Positions 21,699-33,195 of a stretch of 64,000 nucleotides of DNA are shown piece by piece. The stretch is from Arabidopsis thaliana (Eukaryota; Streptophyta; Magnoliopsida; Brassicales; Brassicaceae): assembly GCF_000001735.4 (NCBI RefSeq), contig NC_003071.7, forward strand, positions 15,103,443 to 15,167,442. The letters are read 5' to 3'. The position numbers were made by a program, and so were the translations under genes. The notes under the pieces were generated by a model. It made no database searches. It was not told the origin of the DNA and saw only the letters and a program-made list of their open reading frames with translations. Positions within the stretch are counted from its first letter, which is position 1. The number at the start of each line of letters is the position of its first letter.

Positions 21699-23822
21699 CT
21701 TCGACCAGTTTAGACTTATCTCCTGTTACAATCATAACAAAACCGATTCAACAATCATATATATATCAGACGAATAGATCCATTTTTAAGCGTTTAACAA
21801 ATGCAAATGAACCTAATGAAGAAGATCAAAGACGTTAGGAAGATCTCGTCCTCGTAAGAATTATTGAACGTATGAAGAAGAATATGAATGGAATTGGTGT
21901 TTTTTTCTTCAAGGAACCCAGAGGGATCAAAACTGCAAATGAGATCAAAACCATGTTTAATGGTTACAGAGTTTTATTATTAGAAGAGAAAAAAATATGT
22001 ATAAGTTGTTATAAACAAACCTAAATTTATGGAGAGGGTGTCTCTCCGGGTTAAGCAAAGAAAAAATAAACAAAAACTTTGAATATCAAAGACAAAGAAA
22101 AAAAGAGGAAGATTATGAAGACGCGTAAGTTCTAAAATTGGAATACATCAGGGTTTAGTTTTTTTAGAAATATATAAACGTCAATAAACAAACAAAAAAA
22201 TTACAAAAAGTAAACGGTTTCTTGCCACAAAAGCTACTTGAATTTGGGGGTAAGAGGAACGGGTTTACCGTTTGACCGTTTGACCGTTGTCTCATTATCC
22301 TCGTTATTTAACATTGTTCGACGCTTCATATGAATTTACAAAAAAAGTCCTTGAAGAATCAAATTAATTAAGTTTGACTGATTTTACACTAATAAATATA
22401 TATTCTTCTGCTGTCCTTCAAAAAAAATACTAAATACGAAATTCTATAAACTACTAGAATATCTTTTGAAATCCATTAAAATCTCATCTAAACATCCTTT
22501 ATTCAATGGATAATTTGAAGCAAACCTAGTCTTTTTTTTTTCCAAACAAACATAAACTCAAAATAATTCCGTTCCTTATTAATCCAAATTCTAAGTTTTT
22601 CACACATGAAAAAAATTGATCCTAAATGTATTATTTTTTGTGATTAACAATTTCCACACTTAAAATTTGTATAGAAAAATTAAAATTTGTATCTTTTTGC
22701 AACAAACTTTTTTTTGTAGAATTTGGAGTAATAAGGAATTGAGGAAGAAGTACTTAATAGTGCAGTGATCATAAGTGAGTTGTTACTTATGTTACTTATA
22801 TTTTACACTAGGTAATCTCAAATCGAAAATCAGATTGATGGACAATATTATTACAACATTCTATGTCTACCAGGTTCCCATAAAAAAACTTCCACCTTTC
22901 ATCGGCCTCTAAATATTAATCTATCAATAATTAAACATACTGTACGTTTTCTGTAAAGTTTTGTATTGTTTAACAGTAATGTTTATTTTTCTATTATATG
23001 TTGTAAAACAAAGTTTATACACCTTTCTAATGTACTTAGAGGAATAATAGTAATACTGGAAACAAAGAGTGGTCTGGATTTGTGTTGGAGGAGCTACGGC
23101 CTTTGGGTTTATATCCCTTGAGTGACAATTTATTTGAGTGTTGTAAAGGCGCTGTACAAAGCTCATGAAGGCCCAACACAAATCCATGTAAAACAAACTC
23201 TTATTGAGTACTTCTACAACTTCTCTTGTAATATTTGTTAACACCATGTGTAAATCCTAAAAAAATAATATATTCGAATTAAAATTTAAAACGTAGTTTA
23301 AAATAATTGTGTATGAAATGAATTAACGACCGTATAGTATAACTATTGAATGCAAATGACATACTAAAGATCATCTGACTTTTTGAAGAAAAAAAAGGTT
23401 AGATTTGACAAAAAGAAAAATATAGATCGTCCAACTAGAACCTAAATCGTAATGGGAAGGCTTAATTATATATGAAATACCATTATAGTTCATTATAGTC
23501 AACTTAAATAATAATCCTATATTCACATCTCATAATTTTCATAGATCAGTGGAGTAAGTATATGTCACATTAATGCTCATGAATGTAGACATTTACTAAC
23601 ATATTTTTAAAAGCTCACAAAAATTTAAAAGAAATTATAAACTGTCATTGAACATCAAATTAAATATTGTTGCTAAGAGTTTACTTCTCATTAATCCACC
23701 TCAGTCACCACATGCACCCTTTAATACCAATCCAAGTAGACTCACTCTCCCTCACACACTCTCTCTCTAAAATCTATTTCATCTTGGAGTAAGAGACAGA
23801 GAGACAAAGAAAGAGCAAAGCA
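21699..23822. other. Intergenic between HVA22J and the OVATE-family gene
   Basis: HVA22J leader and promoter on one side and the OFP promoter on the other, with AT-rich DNA between. A minus-strand frame at 22924-23247 opens with ATG and reads MVLTNITREVVEVLNKSLFY, but then degenerates into Tyr/Lys-rich AT sequence and matches no family I know; not called. The purine-rich leader of the OFP gene runs from about 23755. Confidence 0.55.
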
Positions 23823-24374
23823 ATGACGACAGGCAAAAGCAAGAAGAAGAAGATGGTCCTTAAGGCAGTCTCTGTCGTAGACATCGGCTGTGGCAACTGT
23901 AAGTTCCCAAGCTTGTCTTCTTTTTTCAACCCTTCCCCCAAAAAGCCCCGCCTCTACTCCTCTAATTACGGCCACTGCCACTCCTCCACCCCCACCACGG
24001 CCTCCTCTTCCTCCGCCGTTCCCTCCACCTCCCACTGGTTCTCTGACACCTCTTCCTCCTCGGCAACACCCTCCGCCGCCGCTGTCGCCGTCGAGAAAGA
24101 CTCAGACGATCCTTACCTAGATTTCCGACAGTCCATGCTTCAGATGATTCTCGAGAACGAGATTTACTCCAAAAACGATCTCAGAGAGCTTCTCCACTGC
24201 TTCCTCTCCCTTAACGAGCCATACCACCACGGCATCATCATCCGCGCTTTCTCCGAAATCTGGGACGGAGTTTTCTCCGCTGCCAAACGCCGTGGAGACG
24301 TCCAAGAGTCTCCACTCGTCCACCGTCATGGCTCACGTGCGTCACACCGTAACCACTACCACCGCTCGAAGTAA
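23823..24374 (+). CDS. OVATE family protein (transcriptional repressor family)
   Basis: Intronless, 183 residues. The ATG follows a GA-rich leader. A basic head (GKSKKKKMVLK, 4-14) could act as nuclear signal. It is followed by a low-complexity Ser/Thr/Pro linker and then the OVATE (DUF623) domain at about 94-152: DSDDPYLDFRQSMLQMILEN then LRELLHCFLSLNEPYHHGII and AFSEIWDGVF. OFPs bind TALE homeodomain (KNOX/BELL) proteins and repress transcription. It matches At2g36026 as I recall. No EAR-type LxLxL motif is evident. The other OFP gene in the window (OFP15, minus strand, 32.4 kb) shares only the domain, so they are old relatives and not a recent tandem. Confidence 0.88.
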   Translation: MTTGKSKKKKMVLKAVSVVDIGCGNCKFPSLSSFFNPSPKKPRLYSSNYGHCHSSTPTTASSSSAVPSTSHWFSDTSSSSATPSAAAVAVEKDSDDPYLDFRQSMLQMILENEIYSKNDLRELLHCFLSLNEPYHHGIIIRAFSEIWDGVFSAAKRRGDVQESPLVHRHGSRASHRNHYHRSK

Positions 24375-24790
24375 CCTTTTTTAACTACGAATTATGCCAC
24401 GTCACCAATAATGTATTGACACGTTAACTATCCATTTTACTACTACTGACGTGTCAATATATTATTGGGTTTGTGCTTTTTAACTTCTTATCTTAGCTTT
24501 GGGATTTTCTTCTTTGTCTTTTAACCAAGTGTAACGACAATGGTAGAATAATTATAATATGGTTGCTACTTGTTTCAATGTTGATTTTTGTAGTAATATT
24601 CGGCCAAAATCGATAAGAATAGAAGTTTTAAAGATCTTGTGACACTCGTGACTCTCATTAGGATGATGACGTGAAGGTTCCGGAAACAAGTCCACGTGAA
24701 ATCTTTTTATTTATTTATTATCATGAATTCATGATCACAGTGCGGATTTTAAGATATTTAACAAATATACATTCACATATTATGCATTTT

Positions 24791-24843
24791 AGCAAGTAAT
24801 ATGTGTTTTAAGAAAAAGAAAAAAAAGAAGCAAGTAATATGTG
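24791..24843. repeat. 15 bp direct repeat around an A-rich filler
   Basis: AGCAAGTAATATGTG occurs without mismatch at 24791-24805 and 24829-24843. The 23 bases between are TTTTAAG followed by an A/G purine run. Confidence 0.75.
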
Positions 24844-27077
24844 GTCATAGACATATAAAATGTACGAAAAGGGCATTTAAATCATATTATTTACCCCGTC
24901 GACGAAAATATTTTCATAGCCGAAAACTTTATAGAACGTTAGGTATATAATATTTTCATATATATATATATATATATTTATATATGAACTGTACAGGTCT
25001 TTGATAATAATATTTGTGGACACTGGACAGTATTTATAGACTATATTGCATACATATTTTTCCAATAGATAACTTCTTTTCGTTTGGCCGTTGTGCATTA
25101 ATTTTTGGGGTACAAAAACTTTTGCAATGACGAATTAGAAAGCGATATGTAACAAATGTTTTGGTAGTTTATGGGGACCAACCATTAGAAGAATGCTTAT
25201 TTTGGACTTGAATATATGTCTTGAAGTATGTACAGATCTTCAAATATGTGACTTTAAGTTTGTGTCTTTAACCTCATGTGCTAGCTAAAGATGTATTAGC
25301 AATATAATAGCATGTTGAGGACTAGCCTAATTCAGCTTGTTACTAGGTTCACACCGAGACTTTCGCCACGTGCTAGTATCTTGAGTACCAATCTCGGGAT
25401 GTATATCAGTCTGGTAATATAATCCTTTATTGCCAATTTCGGACTCTATGCTGTATACTTTGGAAGTGTGCTAGTATATTAGTAAGGAACATTAAGTATG
25501 TCGGTGTGTTTAGTGTGGCAAATCCAAAATAGCAATCTACCATGGGGCATACCAATAGAATATTACATTCATTCATTGAGAATTATAACCACATAAAGAG
25601 AAACTCTAGCAATATGCCACAAGATTTATTATTCGAATTCATAATAATATGTGTAATTAATTCGTGGTTAATATGTGTAATTAATCAATAATTATGCACG
25701 GTCAGATTAGGAAATATATATGATCAATGGTACGGTATGATCATGATCGTGTTATGGAAGAATGGATCATCGTGTGTAAAGATGATTCAGTACGGCAAGT
25801 GTTAATCATTAGTTATGATTGTGGAAAGACGCCAGATAAGACAAGACTTGATTCGCACATGTCACTATGTCAGATATCAAATGAAAAATGGATGTCTTAT
25901 GGATGTGTGGATCATGTGTATACCACAGTACTATTTTGATTGCAAGTGTTTAGACACCTAAAAGCATGTTGATAGATATGGCAACCATTTCATGTATTAT
26001 CTCCAAATCTGCGAGCCACTTAGACATGTGTGTTTTTTAATGGTAAATAGTTTATTATTATGGCGTTTTATTAGTTTGTTATTTATATTAATATCACAAT
26101 CCATCTTCAAATCAATCATTATACATGCTAGTTGTAAGTGACAAAACTAATTCAGTGAGACAAACTAATTCAAACAAAGGACTACAATTATAGTGCGACA
26201 AAAAAATACACTACTTGAACTAGTAATATTTTTTTCCCCACAATGATTCTTTACTACCCATAATGAATATACAACAGTCATAGAAAAGTAGCGAACCTGT
26301 GGATTTGGGCGGTAAAAGACATGAGGGAGCATCGGGATTTGATACTCGTAATTATTAGAAAGAGGGTGTAATATTAATTACATAAATAAATAGCGACGCA
26401 GACACTTAAATGTACAATTTTATTACAGCATTACTTCTTCCTATGTTGTGTAATTGATGATGATACTTTGGACGAACCCTTCTTACAGTTTCCGATACGA
26501 TACGATCCATCCTTTAAAATAGTTGTAATTATTGTTGCCAAAGAAATGAAAATTGTAATTATTAGTTTTTGTCTAGTGGCCCACTCAGTTCTACAGACAT
26601 TTCAAGAAATTACATTTTTCTTATAAAAGTTTTGTCGTACAAGATTTAACATTGGTCCCCAAACAATGTAATTCTTTACTGACCCTGTAATTTCTAGTTC
26701 ATCATTGAATTGGTTAGAAACTATTCTTATTTTTGTCTTTTTAACTCGTAAATGCTATCAGCCTATCAGGTACAAGAAATTAAAGCGAAGAACTTTACCT
26801 AGTGAAAACATTTAACAAGGTGAAAAACTCAGCCAGAAATAGGTAAAATATTTAAATCAAACCAGCCATCGAAAGAGTGAAGTTTGTGGTCACAAATCAA
26901 TAAGTATTGTATAGCTTACTAAATCAATTTTTATTAAAATTACATATTTATTTAAAATAAAACATACATTCTGTCTGTTTATATATAAAATTAATTCAAT
27001 TTTTTTAAAAAATATTTAAATTGTAAGAAAACCTCAAAAATCAATTGTGTACAAACTTTACATTTTTTTTTGACATA

Positions 27078-27145
27078 AATTCAATAACAATAATTCAATA
27101 ACATAAAATAATATACAAGTATTACAATTCAATAACATAAAATAA
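27078..27145. repeat. Triplicated AATTCAATAACA motif
   Basis: A 20-mer starting AATTCAATAACATAAAAT occurs at 27092-27111 and, without mismatch, at 27126-27145. A 12 bp partial copy lies at 27078-27089. The 14-base spacer between the full copies is unrelated. Confidence 0.7.
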
Positions 27146-27203
27146 ATAATAAATAGCATGGAGATGTAATTTTGCTATGACCATCATGTCGCTATCGCCA
27201 TCT

Positions 27204-27386
27204 TCATTCTTCGTCTGATTCAGATCTCGAACTTTCGGACAATGCAAAACCTAATTTATCCCCATCAATACTCCTCACCTTGAATGTCTTCTTCTCTTCA
27301 TAAGTCTTGCTTACCTGCTCCTCCACTTTCTGGAACTCTTCCTCCACGTTAAATCCGTCCTTCATGTTGGAATCTGATGCATCCAT
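27204..27386 (-). CDS. Small acidic hypothetical protein
   Basis: A 60-residue ATG-initiated frame, MDASDSNMKDGFNVEEEFQK to SSRSESDEE. It is highly charged: acidic with Lys, probably helical in the middle, with a Ser/Asp/Glu tail. Composition and GC are clearly higher than in the surrounding AT-rich DNA, which favours a real coding exon or a captured exon fragment. The upstream side on this strand has a repeated GAAGACAAGAGA purine tract. No family recognised. Arabidopsis annotation has small hypothetical loci in this interval (At2g36030/36040), and this could be one; that link is a guess. Confidence 0.35.
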   Translation of the reverse strand: MDASDSNMKDGFNVEEEFQKVEEQVSKTYEEKKTFKVRSIDGDKLGFALSESSRSESDEE

Positions 27387-28060
27387 GATCTTGGAAGAGT
27401 TTTGCTGCTAAAAAATTAGAGAGATCAGTTGCTAAGAATCGACAAGAGAAAAGACAAAAGAGAAGACAAGAGAGAAGACAAGAGAGAACTCGTGTATGTA
27501 TAGTATATATTTTAATAACAACAACAAAACAATATATTTTAATTCAGTATAACATATTTGTTTGTCTTTGTTCACAATACATAAGTATTTTTTTTAATCG
27601 TTAATAAATAAAAAAGTTAAGCCAAAACTATTAATTTCTCTAGAAGAGACACTTGTTTTATAAAATAATAATAATAATAAAATACTATAATTCATTTCAT
27701 CTCATTCATTGTACATATATGCATCAAAATTATAATTTTCTTTTACTTTATTATAAATTATTTATTTTTGTCATTATTGAAACTCTTTTAAAATATATAA
27801 ACTTCGTAAATAGAATAATAAACAAATGGGGTATTATGGTTAAAAATATTGTTTGGAAATTTAGTGTACAGAGTTTCGTTTTTTTTTATGATCGTTTAAT
27901 GATAATTTTTGTTTTTTCATCTACTGTATTTGTTTTCTGTAGGTAAAACGAGACTGAAACATGCTATTGAGTAGTTTTTTATTTGCATGCAAACTACAAG
28001 ATGTATTTATTTTCATTCCGCTTCAACAAAATAATTTGCTTAAATTTGTTTTCAGTCTAC

Positions 28061-28107
28061 TTAACGTACAAAACTTATCAAACTTTTTTTTTTGTTAACG
28101 TACAAAA
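28061..28107. repeat. 13 bp direct repeat around a poly(T) filler
   Basis: TTAACGTACAAAA occurs without mismatch at 28061-28073 and 28095-28107. The filler is CTTATCAAAC, a run of T, and a G. Confidence 0.75.
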
Positions 28108-28161
28108 TTAACAAAGTTGCTGTTTTATTTTTTCAAAAGCCACGCTTGGACCATCGGATGG

Positions 28162-28188
28162 GTGGTACCAATTGGTACTTGGTACCAC
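28162..28188. repeat. Perfect 10 bp inverted repeat (hairpin)
   Basis: GTGGTACCAA (28162-28171) and TTGGTACCAC (28179-28188) are exact reverse complements with a 7-base loop, TTGGTAC. The loop repeats the start of the right arm. No flanking element boundary was recognised. Confidence 0.7.
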
Positions 28189-30783
28189 TACAAAATCCAA
28201 AAAACTTACATCAAAATAGAAACTCTTCTTTTTTTTATGTGTGTAATCACTGATCGACACTATTTAGTATTTACACCGGTGTTCGTGTGTTGGCTAAACA
28301 AATTGTGTGATTAGAATTGAACCAACCTATATATTCTTTAAAATCAGAGTTAGAGCGATATGACCGGGTGGTTCGGTTCTCTTTTAGAAACAATGGTTTT
28401 TCATCACAAAATCCCATAACTAAAATACATAACTTCAAGTTCATCCAACAAGACTCGTATATAATATTTATGACTACAAATACACGCATTCAAATAAATG
28501 TTGAAAGAATAATCAATGGGTGCTATAAATATATGACCCAACTACCAAAAGTAAATATGGTAATCAATATTGAAGTAAATTTCAGATTAGACTAACCAGC
28601 AACTATAGCTAGCTAGTAATAATTATAAGCTCAGAAATCTGTGACTAAAAAGTCTAAAAGGAGCATTAACGATTAGCAATAAAAATAGCAATAACGATAC
28701 TGTGAGATTCTCGTGCTCCTCCATTAATGGCTTCAGAAGCAAAAATTCTCATTTTTTTTTGAAATTTTGAGCGTATACTTGTATTGTTACCAAATCTAAC
28801 GAGTTAAAGAGTTCTTAAAAACCCAAAACTGAGAGATTAAACAGAAATCGAGACTAATCTCTATCGTATATGAAATGGCTGAGTAATTCCATAATAAATC
28901 TTTTAAACACCGGGTCACTATGTTCTTTATTAAAAGTTTTTTTTATCTGTTATAGAAACTTTCTCACAATTTGGATTTAGGTGTTTGAAAACTATTGTGC
29001 ATTTGGCAAGAAATTAGAAATTAGCAATTAGAGGTAGGATTTTGAAGATTAATGTGTTACAGTTGGGGAGTTAGCGAGAAATTATAATACTCTAATGAAT
29101 AATGATCGTATACTGTCGAAGCTTTTTTGTGTGTCAAATATACGTTAGTACTACTAATACATGTTTTAAAATTGAAACCTTACAATTGCAAAATGGAATC
29201 GGCCCACATATGATTAAGGGCTTGATCAAGATGGGCTGTTGCTTTAGACCAGACGTATCTCTACACTAACATTTATTTCAAGTGAATAGTCCACTACTTT
29301 TGTCCTCGTCATCAACGGTGTTAATCAAAAGTCAACTAAATTGACGGCGATGCGTCAGTCAAACGGTACGAGTCCACCGTTAGAAATATAGGTCGATTGT
29401 ATATGATTATTGGACCTTAGACAAAGTAACAGACACACCTGCAGGCTTTTACTTGTTGTCCAAAGTTTTAGAGAAACCCAATACATAATTCCTCACAAAA
29501 CAATTTAATTTGAAATTACAAAACCCATTAATCGTATCTCCATTTTCCTAGAAATTTAACTTATGCTAATGAACCCATTTTATATTAGATTAAGATAATA
29601 TTTTATTGGTTAAATATATCGTGTCGAATTGAGTGTTTGAAACGGTATAAAAACTGAGAGCTTAGTATACGAAGATTTTCAATAGAGACTAAAGTGGTTA
29701 TCTTTGATTACGAACAGGGTTAATGAAATAGGTTAGACAAAATCAACCACGATCCATAGCAGGTAAGCAACATTTACTGATAGGTGAAAAGAACAGGTCA
29801 CCACCGTAACTTGTAACAAATTAATGCCACGAAGTCCCCAAAATAAATACGACTGTGACATATGTATCATTGTCACAGTTAACTTGTAAAATATTTTTAT
29901 GTTATCTGCATTATGTGAGCTTAAAGTTGATATCTTACTTGAGATTTGCTCTTTCTAATAAATGTGAACTTTGAATTTCAAGAGAGCAAAACACGGCCTA
30001 AAACTTTGGACCCAATCTCATCTATTTATAATGCTCATATTAATAACTTCTATTATTCCTTTTTAATGACTTTTATTTATACTTGTGATGGTATTTTGTA
30101 TGCATGCCCAAACATCGAGAATCACTGTTAAAAAGACTATATTGCATCTAAAACTGAAATTTGTTTCTATGTTAACACATGCTAGGAAATTGTAACAAAA
30201 AAGAAGAAGTCAAGTAAAGTGAAAGCTATGAACACATATTTTTATCAAACTGGAGGGTGAGATTATTTAAATGGACATTGATACAAAAGTTCGAAGCTTC
30301 TTAAAATTTTAATAATCGTTACAGCAGAAAGTTTAATCTCGAAGGTAGAGAGTTGACAATTATTTTGTTTTTACATCAGTTTTAACAAATTTTATAAAAT
30401 CAATATACGCATTTGTCTTTATCTTAAATAGCGTTGATAACCGTTAAGCTATGCAACTACTTAACTAGCATACATACGTGTTGTTATATAAAATTTATAT
30501 AATTATTAAGGAAGTTTTTTAGAAGTTCAATCATCAATCCTTTAAGTGTATTCTTTTTTTTCTTTTGTTGGCTCTTAAGCGTAGTCTTATTACTTCCAGA
30601 TTTGTTAACAATAGCGACTAAACATGATTATGTTCGTTTCGTTGTAATCAATAAAACTTGTGACTAATGTTAATTTTGTAGTTGTCTATCATCAACAAGG
30701 ACTAGAAAAATACATATCAAACACCCAAAACCATATAGTTAAAACGTAAATTACATTCTGTTTTGGCAATAGTAATCGTTGTA

Positions 30784-31329
30784 TCTACATATACATTTTT
30801 GCACTCACTTTGTGAAATAAATTCTTGAATTGAGATTTATTTACAGTGGCTGCCACTGGTATTTAATAATTATTTTCGATAATTAGAAAGAAAATCTTTG
30901 AATTTAATATTTGATAATCTTTCCAAAATCTCTCCACATTAATTACACGATTAGTTACTAAAATAAAACTTCCAAAATATTTAATATCATTTAATTATTA
31001 TAAAATTATCATTTTTGATATTGTTTTTCTACATGACTATAACAATTCAATTATAATCATCAAACCGCAGAGATATTTGATAGCATTTAATTACTACAAA
31101 ATTAAAAAATATTTAGACAATGATTCATAAACATATCATAAATAAGATCAGTGAGTTTTTTTTACGGGACAGATTGACGGGACGGGTTTGACAGGACGTT
31201 ACTTAATAACAATCGTAAACTATAAAATAAAAATATTTTATAAATAAATATAATTTGCAAACTTTTATATATAGTAATTTTAATTAAAAAATAAATTATC
31301 ACCGCGGTATACCGCGGGTTAAAATCTAG
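30784..31329 (+). mobile_element. Non-autonomous Helitron relic
   Basis: The 3' end has the Helitron signature: the GC-rich palindrome CCGCGGTATACCGCGG (31302-31317) embedded in AT-rich DNA, then a short spacer and terminal CTAG at 31326-31329, followed by T. The interior carries text I associate with Arabidopsis ATREP-type Helitrons (TTTACAGTGGCTGCCACTGG near 30842). The 5' end is less sure: TC at 30784 begins TCTACATATACATTTTTGC. No Rep/helicase ORF is present. Confidence 0.6.
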
Positions 31330-32409
31330 TTGCTTTGAAGATTTATCATAAGAGGCAGGGATATCATGGCTAATTTAAAAGGGCAGATGCAGGTATATCT
31401 TATCTAATATTTTGTAATATCTGAATTTCTGAGCCTTTTTCCTCTTTTTTTGCAGTCACAATTATTTTTGGATTTACTACTATGAACCAAGTCTCCTATA
31501 AAACAAAAACCTGCTATATAAACGACATTAAATTTCAAAATCAACGGCTCAGATAAGATCAATCAAAAACACGATGTCAGACATTAATCATACATAAATT
31601 CATCCCATGTTAATTACTTATGATACTTGTATATTAATTATTTTTGTAAAATAGTATAGATTGTGGAGACAATCTCGTAGAATTGTGTCACTGATTCACA
31701 CAGTCCCACATGTCTCATCTTAAAGCCAAACCTGCCGTTGAAGCGAAGATCTTCACTGTTTTCCCGTTCTCAGCTTATCCAACGTTTAAACAAAGTTCAA
31801 ATTTTATTTTAATATATCAAACTTTTGTCTGATTCTTTTCAAATAATGCCAAAAAACAATTCTTGTGAAAATATTATGTAGATAAATTGTTTGTACTTGT
31901 AGGTTCATCATAGATTCATAGTCTCCAGAATTCAACTCAATGGTCAATAATCAAATTAACTCCTTTTAATATATTTGATGTTTTGACTGAAAGCTAAAAG
32001 CATTTATTTGCAATCTACTCTATTTAAGCTTTTGAAAGAAACTTTTTTTTTTGTATTCTATTTATTATTATTATTTTTGTTCTTATAGACGGAAAAAAAC
32101 CAACGTTGCAAATATTTTAACGCACGTTGTGTCAAAAACTGAGATTAATTAACCGATCCAATGGCCTAAAACTTGTTTTTACGAAAGAAACAAAAAAATT
32201 AAGTGTGATTCAACTATTATCATCCTACTTAAAACGAAAAATTCCACACTAATGAAAAATATAAAAAGTGAGCACAATACAGACCAATATAATATTCATA
32301 CGATTCATCATCTCCATATGTGTAGTCGGGGTAGCCAATGTTACAATTCTGCACAAATTTTAATTAAGCTAAAAAAAACAAATTAATTAAGAAAAAATGC
32401 AAAACCGTT
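31330..32409. other. Intergenic downstream of OFP15
   Basis: AT-rich spacer and the OFP15 3' UTR on the minus strand. No gene or repeat that I can support. Confidence 0.6.
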
Positions 32410-33195
32410 CTAAACTAAAATCTCTTTAGTCTTCTCATCCATCTCTAACAAAGAAGACAGCGGCAAGAAACGTACGGACATCGAGGAAGTCTCATCGGAG
32501 GAAGAAGATGAAGAACACGACGTGTAAAACGACAAGGGAGACGATGGAGATTCGCCAAGAGTCATACTATTACAACAAGAAGTGCTTGCTTCTCCAGCAG
32601 CGGCGGCGCGTGAGGCCGAGACGCCGTCATCTTTGGAAATGTCGTTATTGATGATGGCTTTTTTCGTGTCTAGTGCTAAGTTCATGAGGAGATCGACGAA
32701 GGCCGCGAAGATATATCGATGGCTGGTCTTGGCGTTGACTTTCAAGAACTGAAGGAGAAGCTTCTCGAGGCTTTTCCAGTCGTGGTGAAGCGCGTGTGCC
32801 TCAACCATCTCCTCCATGGATCTCTTGAAATCAGAGTAAGGGTCGTCTGATTCCAAGGAGAAGAGCATGAAGCCTTCTTCTTCGTCCTCTTCTTCTCGCT
32901 TGCTCGTAGCTTCTTCAAGTATAGAGTTGGTTTCTCCTTTGCTTTCGAAGATGAGTCTCTCTGATGATCTTAGCCCTTTTATCACATTCTCTACGGAATC
33001 TGTAATCTCCGGTGGGTCGAGCAGGTCGAGCTCATCGTCGTCTTGGTCGTGGATAGGGTTGGTGAAAGTGATGGTGGCTCTGAAAGATAAGGTTTTAGGG
33101 TTTTGGTTACAAGAAGGCCATGGCCATGAAGAGGATGATGAATTTGAAGAATATGAAGATGTTGAGTGGTTCTTGTTTAGAAATGGGAGTTTCAT
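32410..33195 (-). CDS. OFP15: OFP15, OVATE family protein
   Basis: Intronless, 261 residues; ATG at 33193-33195, stop TAG at 32410-32412. A Ser-rich N-terminus (STSSYSSNSSSSSW) leads to an acidic region (EEEDEEEGF, about 101-109). The OVATE domain spans about 116-174: SDDPYSDFKRSMEEMVEAHA then LEKLLLQFLKVNAKTSHRYI and FAAFVDLLMNLA. The Ser-rich C-terminal tail ends with SVRFLPLSSLLEMDEKTK. OFPs act as repressors with KNOX/BELL partners and affect organ shape. An open frame on the opposite strand is its shadow. It matches At2g36050 (OFP15). Confidence 0.92.
   Translation of the reverse strand: MKLPFLNKNHSTSSYSSNSSSSSWPWPSCNQNPKTLSFRATITFTNPIHDQDDDELDLLDPPEITDSVENVIKGLRSSERLIFESKGETNSILEEATSKREEEDEEEGFMLFSLESDDPYSDFKRSMEEMVEAHALHHDWKSLEKLLLQFLKVNAKTSHRYIFAAFVDLLMNLALDTKKAIINNDISKDDGVSASRAAAAGEASTSCCNSMTLGESPSSPLSFYTSCSSSSSSDETSSMSVRFLPLSSLLEMDEKTKEILV

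Larger units (their letters stand above)
24375..27203. other. Gene-poor spacer
   Basis: AT-rich DNA with (TA)n near 24955-24985 and a direct-repeat footprint at 24791-24843. An ATG-initiated frame at 25727-25939 would encode 70 residues with no recognisable domain; treated as chance. The stretch around 25300-25560 is less AT-rich and may be a decayed exon, but no family is recognisable. Confidence 0.5.
27387..30783. other. Gene-poor spacer
   Basis: AT-rich DNA. Contents: a purine tandem tract (AGAGAAGACAAG units) at about 27440-27490, a direct-repeat footprint at 28061-28107, and a perfect hairpin at 28162-28188. A stretch near 28655-28960 (GGAGCATTAACGATTAGC ... GAGTTAAAGAGTTCTTAAAA) may be a MITE relic. 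None of the short open frames has recognisable protein content. Confidence 0.5.

Noticed and set aside
22924-23247. Minus-strand 107-residue frame downstream of HVA22J's promoter
   Set aside because: Only the first third looks protein-like; the rest is Tyr/Lys-rich translation of AT-rich DNA with no family match.
25727-25939. Plus-strand 70-residue frame in the spacer after the OFP gene
   Set aside because: ATG start but no recognisable domain, no promoter signal and no clear codon bias. Could be a relic but cannot be supported.
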